This document shows, piece by piece, positions 1 to 7,803 of a stretch of DNA of 64,000 nucleotides (positions are counted from its first letter, which is position 1; the number at the start of each line of letters is the position of its first letter). This stretch comes from UBA5336 sp964492485. GTDB taxonomy: Bacteria; Pseudomonadota; Alphaproteobacteria; Caulobacterales; Hyphomonadaceae. Where the stretch lies: assembly GCA_964492485.1 (NCBI GenBank), contig CAZBKM010000011.1:32746-96745 (forward strand). Direction: 5' to 3'. The notes under the pieces are model-generated. The model did not search any database. It saw nothing but the letters and a program-made list of their open reading frames with translations, and was not told the DNA's origin. The position numbers were made by a program, and so were the translations under genes.

Positions 1-230
1 TGCAGCGTACCGTCCACGGTGTCCACGGTGCACACGCGAACCTTCGTGATCTCCGGATCGGGGTGCGGCTCCACGGCCTTGACCTTGGCGACCGTAAAGG
101 CCGCGAGGCGGTCGGCGGGGTTGTCGATCGCCTCGACCTCGAGCCCGGCCTGCAGCATCAGGGCGTCGAGGTCTGCGATGGATTTCCGCGTGGCAAGGTG
201 ATCCGATAACCAGGAGAGGGTGAACTTCAT
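1..230 (-). CDS. pheT: Phenylalanyl-tRNA synthetase beta subunit, N-terminal fragment
   Basis: The gene runs off the left edge; only about 76 N-terminal residues are present. They begin MKFTLSWLSDHLAT and continue with LMLQAGLEVEAIDN and a VAKVKAVEPHPD segment, the usual start of bacterial PheT before its tRNA-binding (OB-fold) domain. The subunit pairs with PheS as an alpha2-beta2 enzyme charging tRNA-Phe and carries the editing site, which lies outside the window. Its ATG overlaps the pheS TGA by one base, so the two are very probably translationally coupled. Confidence 0.93.
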   Translation of the reverse strand, partial: MKFTLSWLSDHLATRKSIADLDALMLQAGLEVEAIDNPADRLAAFTVAKVKAVEPHPDPEITKVRVCTVDTVDGTL

Positions 231-1303
231 CAGCTGAGCCCTCCCGACACGCTGGGGCTGAACCAGGGTGAGAAGCCATAATGTCGGGTCCAGGAGGGGT
301 CGGCCTCGAAATAGGGTCGCAAGTCCGGCATTCCGTATTTCAGCATGGCGAGACGGTCGACGCCGAGGCCGAAGGCGAAGCCCTGATAGCGCTCTGGATC
401 GATCCCGCAGTTCGCCAGCACCTTGGGGTGGACCATCCCGCAGCCCAGGATTTCCAGCCAGTCCTCACCCTTGCCAACCTCCACCACTCCGCCGGAGCGG
501 TCACATTTCACGTCCATCTCGGCTGAGGGTTCGGTAAACGGGAAGAAGTGCGGTCGGAACCGGGCCTCAACGGTGTCAACCTCGAAGAAGGCTTTCACGA
601 AGTCCACGAGGCATCCTTTCAGGTGGCCCATATGAATGCCTTCCTCGATCACCAGCCCCTCGACCTGGTGGAACATGGGCGTATGGGTCGCGTCCCAATC
701 GTTGCGGTAGACGCGGCCAGGCGCGATGATCCGGATCGGCGGCTGGCTGGAGGTCATGGTGCGGATCTGCACCGGTGACGTGTGGGTCCGCAGCACCTTC
801 TGCATTCCGTCGGAGTCGGGCGCCATGAAGAAGGTGTCGTGGGTTTCCCGGGCAGGATGGCCTTCGGGGAAATTCAGGGCGGTGAAGTTGTGCCAGTCAT
901 CCTCGATGTCCGGCCCCTCGGCCACGGCAAACCCCATGTCTCCAAAGATCGCCGCCAGCTCCTCGAACACCTGCATGACGGGATGCAGGGCGCCTTCGGG
1001 TTCGGGACGGGGTGTAAGGGAAAGGTCGAGGGTTTCCGAGGCGATCCGGGCGTCGAGCTCGGCGTCCTCCAGCGCGGCGCGGCGCGTCTCGATGGCTTCG
1101 GTGAGGCGGGTCTTAAGCGCGTTGAGCTTCGGCCCCATCGCCTGACGCTCATCCGGGCTCATCTGGCCCAGCGTCTTCATAAGGGCCGAAACCCGGCCCT
1201 TCTTGCCGAGCTCGGCCACGCGCACCGCGTCCAGGTCCGCCAGGGTCTGGGCGGCGGCGACAGCGTCCAGCGCCTCGGCTTCGATGGTATCGATATCGGA
1301 CAT
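230..1303 (-). CDS. pheS: Phenylalanyl-tRNA synthetase alpha subunit
   Basis: Catalytic subunit of the class II enzyme that makes Phe-tRNA in the cytoplasm. The first ~90 residues form the coiled-coil arm (AELGKKGRVSALMK). The catalytic domain shows motif 2 (GRVYRNDWDATHTPMFHQ) and motif 3 (GFAFGLGVDRLAMLKYG). I chose the ATG at 1303 (MSDIDTIEAEALDA, 357 aa) because family homology begins there; an in-frame ATG at 1366 would add 21 Arg/Pro-rich residues. It lies downstream of rplT and directly upstream of pheT, the common infC-rpmI-rplT-pheS-pheT order. Confidence 0.95.
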   Translation of the reverse strand: MSDIDTIEAEALDAVAAAQTLADLDAVRVAELGKKGRVSALMKTLGQMSPDERQAMGPKLNALKTRLTEAIETRRAALEDAELDARIASETLDLSLTPRPEPEGALHPVMQVFEELAAIFGDMGFAVAEGPDIEDDWHNFTALNFPEGHPARETHDTFFMAPDSDGMQKVLRTHTSPVQIRTMTSSQPPIRIIAPGRVYRNDWDATHTPMFHQVEGLVIEEGIHMGHLKGCLVDFVKAFFEVDTVEARFRPHFFPFTEPSAEMDVKCDRSGGVVEVGKGEDWLEILGCGMVHPKVLANCGIDPERYQGFAFGLGVDRLAMLKYGMPDLRPYFEADPSWTRHYGFSPWFSPSVSGGLS

Positions 1304-1409
1304 GGCGGGTCCCGCTGGTCTGAAAACACGCAACGGGGCCGTCCGCCCCGCCGCAGGGGTCGGCATAGTGGAGAAGGCGGCGGTGTAAAGCCCGGACCGG
1401 GCGTCGGTC

Positions 1410-1772
1410 CTAGGCGAGGGCGCCCTTGGCCTTCTCCACCAGGGTCCGGAAAGCGTCGGGCTCCCGCACGGCCAGGTCGGCCATGACCTTTCGGTCGACC
1501 TCTATGCCGGCCTTGTTGAGACCGTCGATGAAGCGCGAATAGGTCAGCTCGTCGTCATGCAGGCGGACAGCGGCGTTGATCCGCTGGATCCAGAGCGAGC
1601 GGAACGTCCGCTTTTTGACCTTGCGGCCGACATAGGCGTACTCGCCGGCTTTCCAGACGGCGGCATTGGCGGTGCGGAAGGTGTTCTTCCGGCGGCCATA
1701 ATAGCCCTTGGCCGCCTTCAGGATCTTCTTGTGGCGGGCGTGGGCGGGTACCTTGGCACGGGAACGGGGCAT
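1410..1772 (-). CDS. rplT: 50S ribosomal protein L20
   Basis: A 120-residue, Arg/Lys-rich protein starting MPRSRAKVPAHARHKKILK, with the typical KGYYGRRKNTFR and SLWIQRINAAVR segments; the length matches the family. L20 binds 23S rRNA early in 50S assembly and in several bacteria represses its own operon. It follows rpmI by 86 bp on the same strand. No obvious pseudoknot-type L20 leader was identified by eye. Confidence 0.97.
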   Translation of the reverse strand: MPRSRAKVPAHARHKKILKAAKGYYGRRKNTFRTANAAVWKAGEYAYVGRKVKKRTFRSLWIQRINAAVRLHDDELTYSRFIDGLNKAGIEVDRKVMADLAVREPDAFRTLVEKAKGALA

Positions 1773-1858
1773 GGGAGGCTTCCTCCTCGAAGGGTCAGAT
1801 CACGATGGGACGACAGGCCGCGCGGCGCGTGTCGGCGCCATGCGGGGCCAGGCCAGGC

Positions 1859-2062
1859 CTAGTCGAGGCCGTAAGGCAGGTAGGCCTTGATACGGGCCAC
1901 ATCCGCCTTCGCGTTCACCTCGGTGCCGCGGTTCTGCCGGATGTACTTGCCATTGTGGCTGATCAACCGGTGGCGCTTGCCGGCCACGCCATGCTTCAGC
2001 TTGCCCGTGGCGGTGATCTTGAACCGCTTCGCGGCGGCTTTCTTGGTCTTCATCTTCGGCAT
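1859..2062 (-). CDS. rpmI: 50S ribosomal protein L35
   Basis: A 67-residue basic protein beginning MPKMKTKKAAAKRFKITATG, with the family's GKLKHGVAGKRH and SHNGKYIRQNRG motifs. The ATG at 2062 is preceded by a good ribosome-binding site (AGGAGAG, reverse strand), so the longer open frame reaching 2155 is not used. It begins the rpmI-rplT-pheS-pheT unit. infC, normally immediately upstream, is separated by a gene on the other strand. Confidence 0.96.
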   Translation of the reverse strand: MPKMKTKKAAAKRFKITATGKLKHGVAGKRHRLISHNGKYIRQNRGTEVNAKADVARIKAYLPYGLD

Positions 2063-2275
2063 TTCATCTCTCCTGGGGACGCTGGGCGCACGGCCGGTCC
2101 ACGTGTCTTGCGATGGGTGTTTGAGTGGCGAGGCATGCCGTTTCGCCCCGGACACTCGGAAGCGCGGTGTATGACGGAACCGCGCCGCGAAATCAAGGCG
2201 TCGGTCGCCCGCGAGCCCGTTGACAGGTCGGTCACGGCCCGGTCACCTCGCGCTTGGACCGGACGGGGGAGTACC

Positions 2276-2743
2276 ATGGCGCTCAACTGGGAGGTCTTCA
2301 CCCGGCAGTCGACGCCGGACATCCAGATCCACTGGGCAACCGCGACGCTTGCCTTCCTGATAGGTCTGGTTCTGTTCGCGCGGGCCAAGGGCACACGGAC
2401 GCATATCGCGCTCGGCAGTGCCTATTGCGGGCTGATGCTGGTGACGAGCCTTGCGGCGTTTTTCATCCGCCACGAGCCCGTCTCAGGCTGGGCCTGGCTC
2501 AGTCCGAAGGGCATGAGCCCGATCCATCTCTTCATCCCGCTGACGCTGTTCGGCATCCTGGGCGGGCTTCATGGCATCCTGGTCAGGCGTAGCCGGCATG
2601 CCCACAAATGGCCCATGATCTCCAGCTTTGCCGGCGCGCTGGTGATCGCGGGCGCGTTCACGTTCATTCCGGGTCGCCGGGTGCATCGGTTCTTCTTTGG
2701 CGGGGAGACCGATCTCGCGGCGCTGTGCTGCCTCGCAGTCTGA
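2276..2743 (+). CDS. DUF2306-type small membrane protein
   Basis: A 155-residue protein starting MALNWEVFTRQSTPDIQIHW after a GGGGGAG ribosome-binding site. Four hydrophobic helices are visible: ATATLAFLIGLVLF, AYCGLMLVTSLAAFFI, PIHLFIPLTLFGILGGL and ISSFAGALVIAGAFTFIPG. Conserved-looking His residues occur between them (IHWA, RHEP, HLF, RRSRHAHKW). This resembles DUF2306 inner-membrane proteins, whose function is unknown. It is transcribed opposite to its neighbours and splits infC from rpmI. The GRRVHRFFFG near the C-terminus is typical of the family. The family call is moderate; no function is assigned. Confidence 0.7.
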   Translation: MALNWEVFTRQSTPDIQIHWATATLAFLIGLVLFARAKGTRTHIALGSAYCGLMLVTSLAAFFIRHEPVSGWAWLSPKGMSPIHLFIPLTLFGILGGLHGILVRRSRHAHKWPMISSFAGALVIAGAFTFIPGRRVHRFFFGGETDLAALCCLAV

Positions 2744-2856
2744 TGCCGGAAGGATCGCGACACCCCCCGTTGCAGACGACACGCAGGCGGGCCTTGCGCG
2801 CTTGTCCGTCCCGCTGGACCTCCCCCGCCTGCCTCTGATTGGCTTGGAGCCGCGCT

Positions 2857-2959
2857 AGCGCATCTTCAAGTCAATCAGAGTCAGTGAAGATGCGCTATGG
2901 TCTTGTTTTTGAGCATTTTCTTAACGCGAACCGGTACCCACTTCGCTCGAAAATGCGCT
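2857..2959. repeat. Dispersed palindromic repeat, family A, copy 1
   Basis: Two hairpin modules. A1 (2857-2896) has perfect 12-bp arms AGCGCATCTTCA / TGAAGATGCGCT. A2 (2912-2959) has arms AGCATTTTC / GAAAATGCGCT with an inner GCGAA / TTCGC stem around ACCGGTACC. The right edge overlaps the infC stop codon (CTA at 2958-2960). It lies in a convergent intergenic region, so it could fold in transcripts of both genes. Confidence 0.85.
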
Positions 2960-3500
2960 AGCGCGGCGCCATCACCATCGTCATCTGCCGGCCTTCGAGC
3001 TTCGGCTCGTGCTCGACCTTGGCGACTTCCGCAAAATCGTCCTTCACCCTCTGGAGCAGCTGCATGCCCAGTTCCTGGTGCGCCATTTCGCGACCGCGGA
3101 ATCTCAGGGTCACCTTGACCTTGTCACCCTCGTCGAAGAAGCGGTGCATCGACTTTGTTTTGACCTCGTAGTCGTGCTTGTCGATGTTCGGCCGCATCTT
3201 GATCTCCTTGAGATCGGACTGCCTCTGCTTCTTGCGGGCGGCGGCCTTCTTCTTCTGCTCCTCGAACTTCAGCTTGCCATAGTCGAGGATCTTGCAGACC
3301 GGCGTGTCCTGGTTCTGTGAGACTTCAACCAGATCGAGTCCGGCTTCGCTGGCAGCGTCCAGCGCGGCGCTGAGCGGCATGATGCCCTGCTTCTCGCCAT
3401 TCTCGTCGATGAGCAGAACCTTCTGCGCGCGAATGTCGCCATTCATGCGCGGGCCATCGTTTTTCTTTTGCGGCGGGGCCGCATGGGGTCTGCGAGCTAT
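2958..3500 (-). CDS. infC: Translation initiation factor IF-3, ATA start
   Basis: IF-3 binds the 30S subunit, prevents 50S joining and rejects non-standard start codons. The first in-frame ATG (3446, MNGDIRAQKVLL) gives only 162 residues and has no ribosome-binding site. The frame stays open upstream through a conserved-looking basic leader, ARRPHAAPPQKKNDGPR, to an ATA codon at 3498-3500. That codon is preceded by AAGGAG at good spacing, giving 180 aa, the length of E. coli IF-3. Non-AUG starts are a known feature of infC and the basis of its autoregulation. The N-domain, basic linker (KKKAAARKKQRQ) and C-domain (KVKVTLRFRGREMAH) are all visible. The stop codon overlaps repeat A. Confidence 0.93.
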   Translation of the reverse strand: MARRPHAAPPQKKNDGPRMNGDIRAQKVLLIDENGEKQGIMPLSAALDAASEAGLDLVEVSQNQDTPVCKILDYGKLKFEEQKKKAAARKKQRQSDLKEIKMRPNIDKHDYEVKTKSMHRFFDEGDKVKVTLRFRGREMAHQELGMQLLQRVKDDFAEVAKVEHEPKLEGRQMTMVMAPR

Positions 3501-3561
3501 GACGGGTCTCCTTGTGTCGCTTCGAGTCGTCTGCAGTATATGCCGTCAAGCCGCGCGTTCA

Positions 3562-4605
3562 TCAAGCAGGGCCGCGCTCTGGAAGGCGGCCAAGCGCGAG
3601 GATCGACGACCAGACGGTGTCGACGTCGACATCCTCCAGACTGTCGCCATGCACGACGATCACCGTCGCGCCACGGGGGGCGGCCTTGTTCGGGTCGCTC
3701 TCGCTGGTGGCGAAGAGCGCGATCCCCGGGGCGCCGGCCAGGGTGGACATGTGCATCGGCCCCGTGTCGTTGCCGACTACGAAGCGCGCGCGCTCTGCCA
3801 GGGCCACGATCTGGAACAGGTCGGTTCGGGTGGCGAGGTTCACCACCCTCGGTTCCGCCTTGACGATGTCCTGGGCGATCTGGCCCTCGGCTGTGCCACC
3901 GATGATGACCGGCTGAACCCCTGCATCGGCGATGCGCGCCGCCAGCGCGCCATAGCGCTCCGCCGGCCAGCGCTTCGCGGCGCGGTGGGCGGAGGCGCCG
4001 GGGATCAGGAGCATGTAGGGCTCCTCGAGCCGGAAATAGGCCGGCTGCAGGCTTGGCCGGTCGCCGAGGTTTCGCCGGACCCAGCTCAGATCCGGCATCG
4101 GTTTGGTAAGGGCGTTCCAGCCTTCAGGCGGGCCAACGCCGGCATACGTCAACTGATCGGCCAGCCGGTCGATGGGATGCATGTGCGCCCGATCCGGATT
4201 GTCATGGGCAAGTTGCGCGCGGGGCGCGTGCCCGGACCAGAGCGGTGTGCGGCGCCCGAAGGCGTTCAGCGCCTTGAAGTAGTTGGCAGTGCGGTTCGAC
4301 GTCTGAAAATCGTAGATGATGTCGTAGCGGGCCTTGCGCAGGCGGGCGATCAGGTCGCGCGTTGCCGTGACACCCTTCGGACGGCCATCGGTTTCCACCG
4401 CATCGACATAGGGACACAGGGTCGCGAAATCCTTGAAGACAGGCGTTGTCAGCAAGGTGATCCGAGCGGAGGGGTGATGGGCGCGCACCGCCTTCATCGC
4501 GCCCAGCGCCATGACGAAATCGCCGAGTGCGCTCAGCTTGATCACCAGAACGTTCCGCGCCGCGTCGCCGGGGTTCAGGCGCCGCCGCTTTTCGAGGTCG
4601 CTCAT
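3562..4605 (-). CDS. Glycosyltransferase family 9 (heptosyltransferase-like)
   Basis: A 347-residue GT9 (GT-B fold) protein. The N-terminal half starts with the family signature VLVIKLSALGDFVMALGAM. The C-terminal half has the nucleotide-sugar site signature VGNDTGPMHMSTLAGAPG, as in ADP-heptose:LPS heptosyltransferases of the WaaC/WaaF type. It probably adds a sugar to the LPS core at the inner face of the cytoplasmic membrane; the true donor and acceptor cannot be read from sequence. Its ATG overlaps the stop of the upstream GT4 gene (ATGA at 4602-4605), so the two form an operon. Confidence 0.85.
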   Translation of the reverse strand: MSDLEKRRRLNPGDAARNVLVIKLSALGDFVMALGAMKAVRAHHPSARITLLTTPVFKDFATLCPYVDAVETDGRPKGVTATRDLIARLRKARYDIIYDFQTSNRTANYFKALNAFGRRTPLWSGHAPRAQLAHDNPDRAHMHPIDRLADQLTYAGVGPPEGWNALTKPMPDLSWVRRNLGDRPSLQPAYFRLEEPYMLLIPGASAHRAAKRWPAERYGALAARIADAGVQPVIIGGTAEGQIAQDIVKAEPRVVNLATRTDLFQIVALAERARFVVGNDTGPMHMSTLAGAPGIALFATSESDPNKAAPRGATVIVVHGDSLEDVDVDTVWSSILALGRLPERGPA

Positions 4606-5843
4606 GCCGTCTTGCGCTCCTCTTGCGACAACAGGTGACTATAGACGGCGAGCGTGGCTGCCTGAAGGCTCTGTGTCGTGAACCGGGACAGCACGTGGGC
4701 ACGTCCTGCGGCGCCCATCTCCGCGCGCGTCCGGGCCGGCAGCGAGATCAGACGGGCGAGCGTATCGGCCAGGGCCTGTTCATCGCCCGGCGGAACCAGG
4801 TGCCCGGTCACGCCGTCGACGACGGTTTCCAGGGCACCGCCATGGCCGCTGGCGACGACCGGGCAGGCCATGGCGCTGGCTTCCGGAGCGGTTCGACCGA
4901 AGGCTTCCGGGCGCGTGGAGGGAGCGAGGACAAGGTCCGCGGCGGCCAGGAGACGGGGCAGATCGGCCCGGTGCGGTTCGAGCCTGACCTGGTCCCCGAG
5001 ACCGGACGCCGCAATGTCCGTCAACAGGGTTTCGCGATACGATTCGCGTCCCTGGGCATCGCCAATGAGAACGAGACGACACCGCGCACGAAGGGGCAGG
5101 GGCAGCCGGGCCAGAGCCGCGATCGCCACACGCTGGCCCTTCCATTCGGTCAGGCGTCCCGGAAGCAGGATCAGGATCTCACCGTCTTCCGTGTCAGGGC
5201 TGGCGCCTTCGCGCGTGAGGCCGAACTCCCGACGCACCTGCGCGCGCTCGACGGCGCCGAAACGGTCGGGATCGAACACGCGCGGGTCGACCCCCCTGGG
5301 GATCGTCACCAGGCGCGAGTCCGGTACCCGGTGAACCTCCCGCACATGGTTGGCAATCCATTCGGAGTTCGCAATGGTCACGTCACCGCGTGCCATGACC
5401 GAATTGTAGAACCGCTTGGGCGCCGAGCCCCCCGAATAGGCCCCGTGATAGGTCGTCACGAACGGAATTCCCAGATGCCGGGCTGCCAGAAGCGCACTCC
5501 AGCCGGGCGCACGCGAACGGGCATGGATCAGGTCCACATTCTCCTGGCGGGCGAGCGCAATCAGCGCCTGGCGGTTGCGCAACAGTGCCCAGGGCGTCTT
5601 GGCCTTCAACGGCAACAGGACATGGGTGCCGCCCAGCCGCTCGAGGGCAGGCTCCAACTGTCCGCCCTCGCTTGCGACGAGGGCCCGGGCGCCGGCCGCG
5701 CGCAGCGCCTCGGTCACTTCCAGCACGGTCCGTTCTGCTCCACCGGCGCTAAGCTCCGGGATCACCTGCAGCACGGTGGCGCCTGACAGGTCGGGCAGGG
5801 GGCGAGCCCTGGCAGGGGACGAGGAGGCGGGCGGCGTCGTCAT
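4602..5843 (-). CDS. Glycosyltransferase family 4
   Basis: A 413-residue GT-B fold retaining glycosyltransferase. After a Pro/Ser-rich start, the N-terminal domain shows VLQVIPELSAGGAERTVLEV. The C-terminal domain has PGRLTEWKGQRVAI and the E-x7-E motif in RPEAFGRTAPEASAMACPVVAS that contacts the nucleotide sugar. It is most likely an LPS core or surface polysaccharide enzyme, because a GT9 gene overlaps it by four bases downstream. It is divergent from ybgC with a 109-bp gap that must hold both promoters. The sugar specificity is unknown. Confidence 0.87.
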   Translation of the reverse strand: MTTPPASSSPARARPLPDLSGATVLQVIPELSAGGAERTVLEVTEALRAAGARALVASEGGQLEPALERLGGTHVLLPLKAKTPWALLRNRQALIALARQENVDLIHARSRAPGWSALLAARHLGIPFVTTYHGAYSGGSAPKRFYNSVMARGDVTIANSEWIANHVREVHRVPDSRLVTIPRGVDPRVFDPDRFGAVERAQVRREFGLTREGASPDTEDGEILILLPGRLTEWKGQRVAIAALARLPLPLRARCRLVLIGDAQGRESYRETLLTDIAASGLGDQVRLEPHRADLPRLLAAADLVLAPSTRPEAFGRTAPEASAMACPVVASGHGGALETVVDGVTGHLVPPGDEQALADTLARLISLPARTRAEMGAAGRAHVLSRFTTQSLQAATLAVYSHLLSQEERKTA

Positions 5844-5952
5844 CTCGCTCGCTTGCCACGCCTTGCCGTCGCCATAAAGCCCGACGCGTCGCGCCCAACC
5901 GCTGGCTGTGGGGGCAGGTGACGCCCCCGGTGCAATCGGCTAAGCCCCGGGC

Positions 5953-6429
5953 ATGACATCGCCTCGCACCTCGCCCGATCCCGCCGCGCCCTTCGATGCC
6001 GATCGCCAGCACTGGATCCGCGTCCGTGTCTATTATGAGGACACCGACTTCACGGGTCTGGTCTATCACGCGAATTACCTGCGGTTCTTCGAGCGGGGTC
6101 GGTCGGACTTCCTGCGTGACGCGGGTGTCTCCCACACGACGCTTCTCAATCGCCCGGATCCGGCAGCCTTCACGATCATACGTGCAGAGGTCGACTACAG
6201 AAAGGGCGCGCGCGTCGATGACGACCTGCAGATCGCCACGCGCTATCTCGGCACCGATGGTGCGAAGGTGCTGTTCGAACAGAGCTGCTGGCGTGACGGT
6301 GACCTGATTGCGGAGGCGCGGATCGTTGCCGTGACGATCCATGCCGACGGGCGCCCGCGGCGTCCGATTCCCGAGATTACACGGGACTTGGCGGCGTATA
6401 TCTGGGCCGGATCGCGCAGCGCGACCTAG
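5953..6429 (+). CDS. ybgC: Tol-Pal-associated acyl-CoA thioesterase
   Basis: A 158-residue single hot-dog-fold thioesterase. The family active-site stretch YYEDTDFTGLVYHANYLRFF is present, with the catalytic Asp at about residue 32 and His at about 39. YbgC proteins hydrolyse short or acyl-carrier-linked thioesters and are linked to phospholipid metabolism at the membrane. ybgC is the standard first gene of the tol-pal cluster, and tolQ follows after ~200 bp. The ~19 residues before WIRVRVYYED are extra compared with E. coli, and the ATG at 5953 is the only upstream ATG nearby. Confidence 0.92.
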   Translation: MTSPRTSPDPAAPFDADRQHWIRVRVYYEDTDFTGLVYHANYLRFFERGRSDFLRDAGVSHTTLLNRPDPAAFTIIRAEVDYRKGARVDDDLQIATRYLGTDGAKVLFEQSCWRDGDLIAEARIVAVTIHADGRPRRPIPEITRDLAAYIWAGSRSAT

Positions 6430-6479
6430 GTCCCGCACCTCCAGTTGCCAACCGTGCCAGGGTGCTGGACGGCGGGCTG

Positions 6480-6522
6480 CGCAAATCTGCCGCCGCTGCC
6501 CCGTTTTCGTCAGATTTGGTGC
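6480..6522 (+). promoter_or_regulatory. Hairpin between ybgC and tolQ
   Basis: CAAATCTG (6482-6489) and CAGATTTG (6511-6518) form an 8-bp stem with a 21-base loop in the ybgC-tolQ gap. There is no following T-run, so this is more likely an mRNA-processing, stability or attenuation element, or an operator, than a simple terminator. Function is inferred only. Confidence 0.35.
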
Positions 6523-6627
6523 GGATGAACGGGCGCTGTATGTCGCGGTCTGCTGGACCTCGGTCGATGTGGGGTGCCCACCGACCGCATGGACGCAGCG
6601 GGACACTCAGGTTCGAAGGGATACCAG

Positions 6628-7359
6628 ATGCTTTCAATCCTCCAGGTGACCAGCCAGTCCGTCGGAGAAGCCACAGGGGGCGAGGGACTCTCGATCGTCT
6701 CGCTGCTTCTGGCTGCAGATCCCATCGTCAAGGCGGTTCTGGTGATCCTGCTCCTCGCCAGCGTCTGGTCATGGGCGATCATCCTTGAGAAGACCTTCAC
6801 GCTTGGAGGCGCACGCCGCAAGGCGCGCCAGTTCGAGGAGCGGTTCTGGTCGGGACAGGTCGACGATGTCGATGCCCGCCCCGGTGCCGGAATCGATCCG
6901 GCCGGACGCGTCTTCGCCGCGATCGCCCGCGATTGGAACGACCTGCGCAAGGGCCAACTGCCCCCGGGTGGTCACGCCGCCATGATCGGGCGGGCCGAGC
7001 GCAGCCTCAAGGCGCAGATCGACCGCGAGGTGGGCCGCCAGACCAGCGGCCTCGGCGTTCTGGCCACGGTGGGCTCGTCCTCGCCCTTCATCGGCCTGTT
7101 CGGCACCGTCTGGGGAATCATGAACGCCTTCCTGAACATCTCCGAGAAGCAGGACACGAGCCTTGCCACCGTGGCGGGTCCGATCGCCGAGGCGCTGTTT
7201 GCCACGGGGCTAGGCCTCGTGGCCGCCATTCCCGCGGTGATCTTCTACAACAAGTTCTCGACCGACCTGAACCGGCTGGCCGACCAGCTCGACACGTTTG
7301 CCCAGGACGTCCTGGTGCGGCTGTCGCGCCGTGCCAGCGAAACCGGCGTGGAGCGCTGA
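6628..7359 (+). CDS. tolQ: Tol-Pal system proton channel subunit TolQ
   Basis: An inner-membrane protein of the MotA/ExbB family that forms, with TolR, the proton-driven motor energising TolA during outer-membrane constriction. I use the ATG at 6628 (MLSILQVTSQSVGE, 243 aa), preceded by AAGGG; a start at 6574 would add 18 atypical residues. Three helices are visible: one near residues 28-50 (AVLVILLLASVWSWAIILE), then the paired FIGLFGTVWGIMNAF and ALFATGLGLVAAIPAVIFYN. tolR follows after 3 bp. Confidence 0.94.
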   Translation: MLSILQVTSQSVGEATGGEGLSIVSLLLAADPIVKAVLVILLLASVWSWAIILEKTFTLGGARRKARQFEERFWSGQVDDVDARPGAGIDPAGRVFAAIARDWNDLRKGQLPPGGHAAMIGRAERSLKAQIDREVGRQTSGLGVLATVGSSSPFIGLFGTVWGIMNAFLNISEKQDTSLATVAGPIAEALFATGLGLVAAIPAVIFYNKFSTDLNRLADQLDTFAQDVLVRLSRRASETGVER

Positions 7360-7362
7360 GCC

Positions 7363-7803
7363 ATGGCGATGATGATGGGATCGGGAGGCGGCGCGCGAGG
7401 CCGTCGCGCCTTGAATGCGGAGATCAACGTCACCCCCTTTGTCGACGTGATGCTGGTTCTGCTGATCGTGTTCATGATCACGGCGCCGCTGCTGGTACGG
7501 GGAGAGGAGGTCTCCCTGCCCAAGACGAGTTCCGACGCCCTTCCGGCCGCCACCGAGCAGCCGCTCTCCGTCACGATCGACGCCGGCGGACGCATCTTCA
7601 TCCAGAACACGGAGATCCCGATCGAGGGACTGGTCGAAAAGTTGAATGCGATCACCGGGGAAGGCTATGAGGAGCTGATCTATGTCCGCGCCGATGAAGC
7701 CGCGAGCCACGGCCAGGTCATGGACGTGACCGCCCGTGTGCGCCAGGCCGGTTACACCCGCATCGCCTTCGTCACAGACCCCCGGGGACCGGCGGAGCGC
7801 TGA
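7363..7803 (+). CDS. tolR: Tol-Pal system proton channel subunit TolR
   Basis: A 146-residue ExbD/TolR protein. A Gly/Arg-rich cytoplasmic start precedes AEINVTPFVDVMLVLLIVFM, in which the Asp of the single membrane helix (FVDVMLVL) is the conserved proton-carrying residue. A periplasmic domain follows (VSLPKTSSDA; ELIYVRADEAASHGQVMDV). It works with TolQ to energise TolA. Its stop overlaps the tolA start, so the two are translationally coupled. Confidence 0.95.
   Translation: MAMMMGSGGGARGRRALNAEINVTPFVDVMLVLLIVFMITAPLLVRGEEVSLPKTSSDALPAATEQPLSVTIDAGGRIFIQNTEIPIEGLVEKLNAITGEGYEELIYVRADEAASHGQVMDVTARVRQAGYTRIAFVTDPRGPAER

Noticed and set aside
3292..4638. Long plus-strand open frame (448 codons) across infC and the GT9 gene
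   Set aside because: It is antisense to two clear genes; high G+C codon use leaves such shadow frames open. No family motif.
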